Source: Verrucomicrobiota bacterium (GTDB taxonomy: Bacteria; Verrucomicrobiota; Verrucomicrobiia; Chthoniobacterales; UBA10450). Taken from it: 7,405 nt of DNA. The stretch is from positions 1 through 7,405 of the forward strand of contig QHPM01000160.1 in assembly GCA_003219095.1 (NCBI GenBank), in the 5' to 3' direction. A program made the translations under genes and the position numbers. The notes beneath the pieces were generated by a model. The model saw only the letters and a list, made by a program, of their open reading frames with translations, ran no database searches and was not told the origin of the DNA. This document shows positions 1 through 5,335 of this stretch, piece by piece (position 1 is the first letter of the stretch; each line of letters opens with the position of its first letter).

Positions 1-249
1 CGGAACTGCCCACGGAAAAAAACGCTGCCGCTCTTTGCGGACGGATACATCCGCATCACTCCATCGGCCGGAGCGAACTCCAGAAAGGAGCAAGATGGCG
101 GTTGGCACCAACGTACTGAGGAGCAAGGCGAGAAGAATTGGCAAACCGGTGCGCGGTCCGAGTTGTGTGCCGACGACAACGGCCACCGAAGCCGAGACAA
201 ATACCAGCGGATGACCAATCCAAGAAATGAGACGCGCGAATGTGGTCAC
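1..249 (-). CDS. Small integral membrane protein, PAP2-family-like, N-terminal part (cut by window edge)
   Basis: The reading frame starts at GTG (249-247) and stays open for 83 codons to the left edge. It is read in a different frame from the longer antisense ORF in the same place. The GTG overlaps the fahA stop as GTGA, a classic translational-coupling arrangement, and there is no Shine-Dalgarno motif. The protein begins MTTFARLISWIGHPLVF. It has two hydrophobic stretches at about residues 8-29 and 36-57, then a charged segment, GRWSDADVSVRKERQRFF (61-78). That layout (HP motif in the first helix, second helix, then RxGRW..xDVS-like charged motif) resembles, from memory, the N-terminal region of membrane proteins annotated as PAP2 phosphatase-family. 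The PAP2 catalytic motifs would lie beyond the edge, so activity cannot be judged. That a real gene is present is fairly sure. The family name is tentative. It would act in the inner membrane, possibly on a lipid or isoprenoid phosphate. Confidence 0.6.
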   Translation of the reverse strand, partial: MTTFARLISWIGHPLVFVSASVAVVVGTQLGPRTGLPILLALLLSTLVPTAILLLSGVRSGRWSDADVSVRKERQRFFPWAVP

Positions 250-1496
250 GCGCCGATGATGCAGCCGCTGACTTCGCCAAAGCCAATTCGATAACCATCA
301 CCCTGGCACCAGCCGGTGATCGAAAGGGTGTCGCCATCTTCGAGCCATTTTCGGCTTTCACCGCTCGAAAGTTTCAGCGGATTCGTCCCGCGCCAGGTCA
401 ATTCCAACATGCAGCCCCGCGATTCCTCAGTCGGCCCGCTGATTGTGCCACTCGCGAGGAGGTCGCCCGGTTGAAGGTTGCAGCCGTTGACAGTGTGGTG
501 CGCCAGTTGTTGCGCGATGCTCCAGTAAAGGTTTTGGAAGTTCGTGCGGGTGATTGTCTGTGGCTCGCGCATTTTGGCGGTCTGCAAGCGTGCTTCCAGT
601 TGGATGTCGAAAGTAAAATCATTTGCGCGTTTTAAATACGACAGCGGTGCTGGACCTTGCGCCGACAAATTTTGCCGAAACGGCTCGAGCGCTTCCAGCG
701 TTATAATCCATGGCGAGATACTGGTGCAAAAGTTTTTCGCCAGGAACGGACCGAGCGGCTGGTATTCCCATGTTTGAATATCACGCGCGCTCCAGTCGTT
801 CATCAGCACGATCCCAAAAATGTGATCTTCGGCTTGATCGATTGAGACGGGTCGGCCAATCGAATTTCCGAGACCGACGAAGAACGCCGTCTCCAATTCG
901 AAATCGAAACTTTTGCTCGGACCGAAAACCGGAGCGCTCGCATCCGGCGGCTTCGTTTGTCCATGCGGCCGTTTCACCTCCGTTCCGCTAACGACAATTG
1001 AACTGGCACGCCCATGGTAGGCTACCGGCAACCATTTCCAATTCGGCATAAGTGCGTTCTCCGGTCCGCGCAGCATCGTGCCGACATTGTGAGCGTGGTG
1101 ATACGAAGAATAAAAATCGGTGTAATCGCCAATGCGCGCCGGCAGTTGCATCGTCACCTCGTTTTGTTTGTGGAACGCGCGCGCGCGAAATTCGGTGTTG
1201 TCGCGCAAAGTCCCATTTTCGGCGGACAATAATTTTTGCAGGACCTGGCGCGTCTTTTTCCAGACCGGACGGCCCAACGCCATGAAGGCGTTAAGCGAAT
1301 CACTCGCAAAAATTCGTGGTGCAGTTACGTCGCGAAAATGACCGAGCTCTTCTACAACTGAGAGATCAAGAATCAGCTCCCCGATAGCAACACCGGGGCG
1401 CGCCGCGCCATCATTTGGTTTGAAAATTCCATACGGCAGATTCTGAATCGGGAAGTCGGAATCGGGCGGGACGTCGATAAAGGATTGGAGCGGCAT
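246..1496 (-). CDS. fahA: Fumarylacetoacetase (fumarylacetoacetate hydrolase)
   Basis: This cytoplasmic enzyme hydrolyses 4-fumarylacetoacetate to fumarate and acetoacetate, the last step of tyrosine and homogentisate degradation. It has 416 residues, close to mammalian FAH (419). The start MPLQSFIDVPPDSDFPIQNL aligns with the mammalian N-terminus, so this ATG is very likely right. An N-terminal SH3-like domain (about 1-118) is followed by the FAH catalytic fold. All known active-site residues of mouse FAH are present at a constant offset of one. Metal ligands are D127, E200, E202 and D234. The catalytic triad is H134, E365 and K254. Substrate contacts are R143, Y160, Q241 and Y245. The motif NDWSARDIQ (233-241) is intact. 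The gene follows the 306-residue protein after a repeat-filled gap and overlaps the next gene by four bases. The bases before the ATG are GCTACA-GAAG, so the usual ribosome-binding region is occupied by a repeat, leaving at best a weak AGAAG placed very close to the start. No homogentisate dioxygenase or maleylacetoacetate isomerase gene is in view. Confidence 0.96.
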   Translation of the reverse strand: MPLQSFIDVPPDSDFPIQNLPYGIFKPNDGAARPGVAIGELILDLSVVEELGHFRDVTAPRIFASDSLNAFMALGRPVWKKTRQVLQKLLSAENGTLRDNTEFRARAFHKQNEVTMQLPARIGDYTDFYSSYHHAHNVGTMLRGPENALMPNWKWLPVAYHGRASSIVVSGTEVKRPHGQTKPPDASAPVFGPSKSFDFELETAFFVGLGNSIGRPVSIDQAEDHIFGIVLMNDWSARDIQTWEYQPLGPFLAKNFCTSISPWIITLEALEPFRQNLSAQGPAPLSYLKRANDFTFDIQLEARLQTAKMREPQTITRTNFQNLYWSIAQQLAHHTVNGCNLQPGDLLASGTISGPTEESRGCMLELTWRGTNPLKLSSGESRKWLEDGDTLSITGWCQGDGYRIGFGEVSGCIIGA

Positions 1497-1500
1497 CTTC

Positions 1501-1562
1501 TGTAGCGGCGCTCCAAGAGCGCCGAAGTGCTAGTCGTTCGGCGGTCATAGACCGCCGCTACA
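1501..1562. repeat. 62-bp two-hairpin repeat element, TGTAGC...GCTACA, copy 1
   Basis: The element is bounded by a perfect 10-bp terminal inverted repeat (TGTAGCGGCG / CGCCGCTACA). Inside are two perfect hairpins: GGCGCTC-CAA-GAGCGCC (1507-1523) and GGCGGTC-ATA-GACCGCC (1540-1556), with a 16-base spacer (1524-1539). The architecture is symmetric: 6-base end, 17-base hairpin, spacer, 17-base hairpin, 6-base end. The right 24 bases (1539-1562) are identical to 4019-4042. No target-site duplication is visible (flanks cttc and aaaa). It resembles REP/BIME-type or small MITE-type repeats. It lies directly upstream of fahA, inside the operon, and could fold in the mRNA. Confidence 0.85.
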
Positions 1563-1590
1563 AAAAATTCAAGCCGAGTAATTCGGGGGA

Positions 1591-1609
1591 CACAGCCATT
1601 TTGGCTGTG
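1591..1609. repeat. Perfect 8-bp stem-loop in the fahA upstream gap
   Basis: CACAGCCA-TTT-TGGCTGTG is a perfect 8-bp inverted repeat with a 3-base loop, between the 62-bp element and the 30-bp hairpin. It has no T-run after it on either strand, so it is not a good intrinsic terminator. It is probably part of another dispersed repeat. Only one copy is visible here. Confidence 0.55.
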
Positions 1610-1649
1610 GAGACCGGCATCTTACCCGCTCATTGCAGCGAACTTGTCC

Positions 1650-1679
1650 TGTAGCCCGCGGCCGACGACCGCCGCTACA
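1650..1679. repeat. 30-bp single-hairpin repeat, TGTAGC...GCTACA, copy 2
   Basis: This shorter relative of the 62-bp element has ends TGTAGC (1650-1655) and GCTACA (1674-1679) that pair with each other. Between them is an imperfect inner stem, GCGG...CCGC, around CGACG. On the minus strand it begins CTGTAGCGGCGGTC, the same leading sequence as the other copies. Its TAG (1677-1675) is the stop codon of the 306-residue gene. Confidence 0.75.
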
Positions 1680-2595
1680 GAAATGCGAGCGCGCGCAAAT
1701 CCTCGCGTGGTTCGTCGAAGCTGCAGCTGCCGAACGAAGTGACGAATTTCCGCCGGTCTTGCAGCCGCTTGATATCGATTCCCCATTCGCGCCACGCGAA
1801 AAATTCGTCGGTAAAGGAAAATGAGTCCGCATTTTCATCTTCCAGCATGACCACGGCTTGCGGGGCGTCCCATTTGTATTCGGCCGCCAGCACAGCTGCG
1901 CCGATCACATTTAAAAAGCCGTGCATTTTCGTCTGCACTTCCTCGCGATATTGCCGGAGCGGATGATGCAAGCCGGCGGTGAACTTGATCGGAACCTGGT
2001 GCGTGACCGGTGTGACCAATGCCTGCGCGATCTGCGCGGAAGTGGGAAAGGCGTCGGCCGTGACGCCACCGCTGCGTAATTTGTAACCAAATGTTGGCAA
2101 ATCAGCATTGGAATTGAGTTCGGCGACCAACGAGATTGCTTGTTCTGCTCTGCTCGGCGGCGCTTCCCAGAACGCGGGCAGAGATCCGAGAATTGATCTC
2201 GCTTCACTGAGCAACCGCGAATCGACATCGTGAGGCAGAAACATTTCGAGCTGGCTGACCGATACGAGATCGACATTGTGCGTCGACAGCGAACGAATGG
2301 CTGCATCGGTCTTCACCAGGGCCTCACGAAAAGCAGCTGCGTTTTCGGTTTTGGGCCCGAGTGCGGAAACTTGGAGCGGGTGAAGGGGATCGAACTCCGT
2401 CAGGAATTGTTTGGCGGCACCAAATTGTCCTACCGGAAGGACGAATGTGCTTAGCATCCAGGCATCGGCGGTGCGCAAATATTGCGCCTGATTCTTCAGC
2501 GACGGCTCGAGCTCGAGCTGACAGGGCGGAAACATTCCCGCGTAATCAATCGCGCGCGCGAGCAATGCTCGCAATGATGCGGCGAGTTTCGCCAT
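1675..2595 (-). CDS. Conserved protein of unknown function, 306 aa, possible (beta/alpha)-barrel
   Basis: I do not recognise a named family, but the sequence looks like an intact, conserved soluble bacterial protein. There is no signal peptide or membrane segment. Striking segments are RAIDYAGMFPP (14-24), DAWMLSTFVLPV (44-55), FGYKLRSGGVTADAFP (169-184), IKFTAGLHHPLR (203-214), MHGFLNVIGAA (224-234) and SFGSCSFDEPREDLRAL (287-303). From memory, hypothetical proteins with DYAGLFPP, LRxGG, KxTAGLHHP and HGFLN blocks occur in several phyla. The Lys, Arg and His residues near the ends of predicted strands (K172, R174, K204, H210, H211, H225) suggest an anion-binding barrel enzyme; this is inference. 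The ATG lies 9 bases after the gdhA stop and has no Shine-Dalgarno motif. The stop codon is supplied by the edge of a hairpin repeat: the last sense codon CTG and the TAG come from CTGTAGCGG. Placement between gdhA and fahA hints at amino-acid catabolism. Confidence 0.88.
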   Translation of the reverse strand: MAKLAASLRALLARAIDYAGMFPPCQLELEPSLKNQAQYLRTADAWMLSTFVLPVGQFGAAKQFLTEFDPLHPLQVSALGPKTENAAAFREALVKTDAAIRSLSTHNVDLVSVSQLEMFLPHDVDSRLLSEARSILGSLPAFWEAPPSRAEQAISLVAELNSNADLPTFGYKLRSGGVTADAFPTSAQIAQALVTPVTHQVPIKFTAGLHHPLRQYREEVQTKMHGFLNVIGAAVLAAEYKWDAPQAVVMLEDENADSFSFTDEFFAWREWGIDIKRLQDRRKFVTSFGSCSFDEPREDLRALAFL

Positions 2596-2604
2596 CGCGC
2601 TGGG

Positions 2605-3879
2605 TTACGGAAATAAACCGCGCGTGCTTTTTGCTTTCATCACGCGCTCCACTCCGGTGGCCATGGCAGACATCCGGTGCGAAATCTTGTGCGCTTTTGC
2701 TCGCCGGATCACCTGGGTAAAGGAATGTTCCAGAATACGGAAAAGTTTGTCGGTCACTTCCGTTTCGCTCCAACTGAAAGCCTGCAAACCCTGCACCCAT
2801 TCGAAATAAGAAACGATGACGCCGCCGGCGTTGCACAAGATGTCGGGTATGACAAAAACTTCGGCCCAACGTTGATCAAGAAGTTTATCCGCTTCCGGTG
2901 TGGTCGGCCCGTTGGCGCCTTCAGCCAGAATGCGGCATTGCAATTTGGCCGCATTTTTTTCTGTGATCACGCGATCAACTGCACAAGGCGCCAGAACATC
3001 GCATTTCTGCACCAGCAATTCGTTAGGATCGATCCGATCCCCTTGATCGAATGCCCGCAAATTGCCTTTCTTCAGAACGTGCTGCTCCGCTGCTTTCACG
3101 TCGATTCCTTTGGCATTGTAAACGGCGGTAGTTGCATCGCTAATACCCACGACTTTGATTCCAGTCTTCAAGGCGAGCGATAATGCCGCGACCGACCCGA
3201 CGTTGCCGAATCCCTGCACGATCGCGGTGCACTCGGTCGGATCCATCTTCAACAAGTCCATGGCGCGCTCGATCAGATAGACAACGCCGCGCCCGGTGGA
3301 TTCGCGGCGTCCTTCGGTGCCACCAATCGACACCGGCTTGCCGGTGACTATTTCGCTGACAGCATAGCCCTGATATACCGAATAGGTGTCCATGAACCAC
3401 GCCATCACCTGTTCGTTCGTGCCCATGTCCGGCCCCATGATGTCGGTATGAGGCCCGACAAACGGAATCATTTCCTGCATGTAACGGCGCGAGACCGCTT
3501 CCAATTCACTGCGCGAAAGTTTGGTTGGATCACAGGCGATGCCGCCTTTTGCTCCGCCATAGGGCAAACCGTTGAGTGCGCATTTCCAGCTCATCCACAT
3601 CGCCAAAGCGGCCGTCTCTCCCATCGAGAGATCAGGCGCAAAACGAGTGCCGCCTTTGGTCGGACCAAGGGTGAGGTGATGCTGGACGCGATAACCCTGA
3701 AAGGTCTTGGTGCTGCCGTCGTCCATGTGCACCGGCAGGGTGACGGCGATGGCGCGTTTCGGCAGCATTAACCGTTCACGATGGTTTTGGTCGATTTCGA
3801 GGTAATCGGCGATGACGCGAAATTGCTCGCAGGCCATTTTGAAAACGTCGTCTTGATAGATGCCCAGCGCTGAACTCAT
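2605..3879 (-). CDS. gdhA: Glutamate dehydrogenase (Glu/Leu/Phe/Val dehydrogenase superfamily)
   Basis: This cytoplasmic enzyme catalyses reversible oxidative deamination of glutamate to 2-oxoglutarate and ammonia with NAD or NADP. It has 424 residues, typical of hexameric bacterial GDH. The N-terminal substrate domain carries KGGTRF (75-80), K99, PYGGAKGG (106-113) and D151. The spacing K75-K99-K111-D151 matches exactly the K89-K113-K125-D165 spacing of Clostridium symbiosum GDH, so K111 is the catalytic lysine. S357 in GGVIVSYFEW probably matches S380 there. K75 and this Ser argue for glutamate rather than branched-chain or aromatic amino acids. The Rossmann motif is GFGNVGS (223-229). I cannot decide NAD versus NADP. 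It is the first gene of the minus-strand operon. The ATG follows a leader with no Shine-Dalgarno sequence. Confidence 0.94.
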   Translation of the reverse strand: MSSALGIYQDDVFKMACEQFRVIADYLEIDQNHRERLMLPKRAIAVTLPVHMDDGSTKTFQGYRVQHHLTLGPTKGGTRFAPDLSMGETAALAMWMSWKCALNGLPYGGAKGGIACDPTKLSRSELEAVSRRYMQEMIPFVGPHTDIMGPDMGTNEQVMAWFMDTYSVYQGYAVSEIVTGKPVSIGGTEGRRESTGRGVVYLIERAMDLLKMDPTECTAIVQGFGNVGSVAALSLALKTGIKVVGISDATTAVYNAKGIDVKAAEQHVLKKGNLRAFDQGDRIDPNELLVQKCDVLAPCAVDRVITEKNAAKLQCRILAEGANGPTTPEADKLLDQRWAEVFVIPDILCNAGGVIVSYFEWVQGLQAFSWSETEVTDKLFRILEHSFTQVIRRAKAHKISHRMSAMATGVERVMKAKSTRGLFP

Positions 3880-3970
3880 AGGTTTGCAGGCGCCGAAAAA
3901 GGCGCACCGAAGTCTGGTATTTGCGCTTGCTGCCTCGCGTCGTCAAATCGAATCCGCTGGCAAGTATTAC

Positions 3971-4042
3971 TGTAGCGGCGTCTATGACCGCCGATGATTC
4001 TTGCCGGCAGTTCCAAACCGGCGGTCATAGACCGCCGCTACA
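3971..4042. repeat. 72-bp two-hairpin repeat element, TGTAGC...GCTACA, copy 3
   Basis: The plan is the same as in the 62-bp element at 1501. It has the perfect 10-bp terminal inverted repeat TGTAGCGGCG / CGCCGCTACA. The left hairpin is imperfect (3977-3992, GGCG-TC-TAT-GACCGCC, one base missing). The spacer is 27 bases (3993-4019) and contains the palindrome TGCCGGCA. The right hairpin is perfect (GGCGGTC-ATA-GACCGCC, 4020-4036), followed by GCTACA. The right 24 bases are identical to the first element, but the spacer differs. It sits in the divergent region between gdhA and the trans-sulfuration gene and ends 66 bases before the ATG of the latter. Confidence 0.85.
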
Positions 4043-4068
4043 GAAGTAGCAATCAGAATCGCGAAAAG

Positions 4069-4098
4069 TTGGCAACCGAGGAGCGCGCTGCCTAGATT
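4069..4098 (+). promoter_or_regulatory. Candidate sigma70-type promoter for the trans-sulfuration gene
   Basis: TTGGCA (4069-4074) matches the -35 consensus at five of six positions. TAGATT (4093-4098) matches the -10 consensus at four of six. The spacer is 18 bases. Transcription would start near 4105, only a few bases before the ATG at 4109, giving a leaderless or nearly leaderless mRNA. This fits the lack of a usable Shine-Dalgarno sequence for that ATG. It is a motif match only; sigma consensus in this lineage is assumed, not shown. Confidence 0.3.
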
Positions 4099-4108
4099 GG
4101 CGTTGGTT

Positions 4109-5242
4109 ATGAAAGATTGGCGCAAAGTTCGCGTGGAAACGCTCGCGGTTCATGCCGGACATGAGATCGATGCGGCGACCGGCGCGGTGGCGTCACCGAT
4201 TCATCTCTCCACCACATTCGAGCGCGATGTCGAGGGAACGTATTCGCGCGGGTTCATGTACACGCGCAACGATAATCCGAATCGCAAAGCGTTGGAGGAA
4301 GGCGTAAGCGCGCTCGAAGGTGGGGAGGACGCGGCAGCCTTTGGCAGCGGCATGGCGGCGGCAATGGGTTTGTTGGCCGCACTCGCACCTGGCGATCACG
4401 TTCTTGCCCACGTCGACGCCTATTACGGCACCAGCCGATTGCTGCGCGATTTATTTCTGCGCTGGAAACTGGAAGCGGACTTCATCGACATGTGCGATCT
4501 GCCGGCGGTGAAAAATGCGCTGCGGCTAAATACAAAACTGTTGTGGATGGAAACGCCGTCGAACCCACTCCTAAAAATTGTCGATTTGGCAGCGGTAGCA
4601 AAGATCGCTCACGAGGCCGGGGCGGTTTGCATTTGTGATAATACTTGGGCGCCGATTATTCAGCGACCATTCGAAGCCGGCGCCGATTTCATTCTCCATT
4701 CCACCACCAAATATTTTGGCGGCCATTGCGATGTGCTTGGCGGAATCATTGTCGCGAAACGCGACGACGAATTTTTTCACGGTGTTCGCTCGATTCAATA
4801 TTCTGGCGGCGCGGTCCCCTCGCCATTCGATTGCTGGCTGATTCTGCGCGGCATGAAAACCTTGCCTTGGCGAATGCGAGCGCATTGCGAAAATGCAGCG
4901 AAAGTAGCGGGTTACCTCGCGCAAAATCGAAATGTTGAGCGCGTGCATTATCCGGGGCTGCAGTCGCATCCCGGGTACGACATTGCGAAAAAACAAATGT
5001 CGCTGTTTGGCGGAATGCTTTCATTCGAAGCGAAAGGCGGACGAGAAGCGGCGATGCGGGTTGCGGCCAAGACGGAAATTTTCACGCGGGCGACGAGTTT
5101 GGGCGGCGTGGAAAGTTTAATCGAACATCGCGCATCAATTGAAGGACCGGGCACAACCTCGCCGGAAAGTTTGTTACGTTGCTCGATCGGTCTCGAGCAT
5201 CCAGACGATTTAATCGAAGATTTGGAACAGGCACTGGGCTAA
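4109..5242 (+). CDS. PLP-dependent trans-sulfuration enzyme (cystathionine gamma-synthase / gamma- or beta-lyase family)
   Basis: This is a cytoplasmic Cys/Met metabolism enzyme that makes or cleaves cystathionine or related sulfur amino acids. With 377 residues it has the usual length. Counting from ATG 4109, the PLP lysine is K201 in HSTTKYFGGH. D177 in CDNTW contacts the pyridine nitrogen. Y51 and R53 in YTRNDNP bind PLP phosphate from the neighbouring subunit. Y105 or Y106 (DAYYGT) stacks on the ring. SLGGVESLIEH (330-340) and R357 in LLRCSIGLE form the carboxylate site. The segment after SLIEH reads RASIEGPG instead of the common PASxTH, a variant I associate with a distinct bacterial subgroup. 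The reaction (synthase versus lyase) cannot be settled from motifs. Start choice: an in-frame TTG at 4097 has GAGGAG 13 bases upstream. ATG 4109 fits the family N-terminus and a leaderless promoter reading, so I prefer it. The gene is divergent from gdhA and convergent with murJ. Confidence 0.92.
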   Translation: MKDWRKVRVETLAVHAGHEIDAATGAVASPIHLSTTFERDVEGTYSRGFMYTRNDNPNRKALEEGVSALEGGEDAAAFGSGMAAAMGLLAALAPGDHVLAHVDAYYGTSRLLRDLFLRWKLEADFIDMCDLPAVKNALRLNTKLLWMETPSNPLLKIVDLAAVAKIAHEAGAVCICDNTWAPIIQRPFEAGADFILHSTTKYFGGHCDVLGGIIVAKRDDEFFHGVRSIQYSGGAVPSPFDCWLILRGMKTLPWRMRAHCENAAKVAGYLAQNRNVERVHYPGLQSHPGYDIAKKQMSLFGGMLSFEAKGGREAAMRVAAKTEIFTRATSLGGVESLIEHRASIEGPGTTSPESLLRCSIGLEHPDDLIEDLEQALG

Positions 5243-5243
5243 C

Positions 5244-5302
5244 TGGAGGGAGATGCGCTGTCATGTCCCCAATTTAGGGACGCGACAGCGCGCGTCCCTC
5301 CA
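5244..5302. repeat. 59-bp interrupted palindrome between convergent genes, possible terminator
   Basis: The left arm blocks are TGGAGGGA, GCGCTGTC and GTCCC; the right arm blocks are GGGAC, GACAGCGC and TCCCTCCA. They pair perfectly in 8+8+5 base pairs, separated by two symmetric internal loops of 3 and 2 bases, around a 7-base loop (CAATTTA). It starts one base after the TAA of the trans-sulfuration gene. On the plus strand the right arm is followed by ATTTTC, a weak T-run, so it could end transcription of that gene and perhaps block read-through from murJ. It also looks like a dispersed GGAGGGA...TCCCTCC repeat, but only one copy is present here. Confidence 0.7.
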
Positions 5303-5311
5303 ATTTTCAAC

Positions 5312-5335
5312 GGCGTCCGACACAGACGCCCTACA
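5312..5335 (-). repeat. TGTAG-plus-hairpin repeat unit at the murJ 3' end
   Basis: On the minus strand it reads TGTAG followed at once by GGCGTC-TGTGTCG-GACGCC, a 6-bp stem with a 7-base loop. The leading TGTAG is shared with the TGTAGC repeats, but the hairpin sequence differs. Its TAG (5333-5331) is the murJ stop codon. There is no T-run after the hairpin, so it is not a textbook intrinsic terminator, although it could protect the mRNA 3' end. Confidence 0.6.

Noticed and set aside
56..361. Minus-strand 101-codon ORF overlapping fahA
   Set aside because: It overlaps the well-supported fahA in another frame. The GTG frame starting at 249 has a membrane-protein pattern and a GTGA overlap, which explains the DNA better.
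1501..1562. Insertion with target-site duplication
   Set aside because: The flanking bases of this and the other repeat copies do not match each other, so no duplication is visible.
2677..3183. Plus-strand 168-codon ORF antisense to gdhA
   Set aside because: It lies wholly within gdhA, has no recognisable domain, and its composition is that of a reverse-frame shadow.
3890..3905. Small hairpin GCGCC-GAAAAA-GGCGC in the gdhA leader
   Set aside because: A 5-bp stem is expected by chance in GC-rich DNA. On the gdhA strand the T-run is in the loop rather than after the stem, so it is not an attenuator-type terminator.
3917..3946. gdhA promoter: TTGACG at 3946-3941 and AAATAC at 3922-3917 on the minus strand
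   Set aside because: The -35 match is good (five of six), but the -10 box matches only two of six at an 18-base spacing; too weak to annotate.
1501..4042. CRISPR array
   Set aside because: Repeats are few, unevenly spaced, palindromic with mirrored ends, and lie between unrelated genes. No regular spacers and no cas genes are present.
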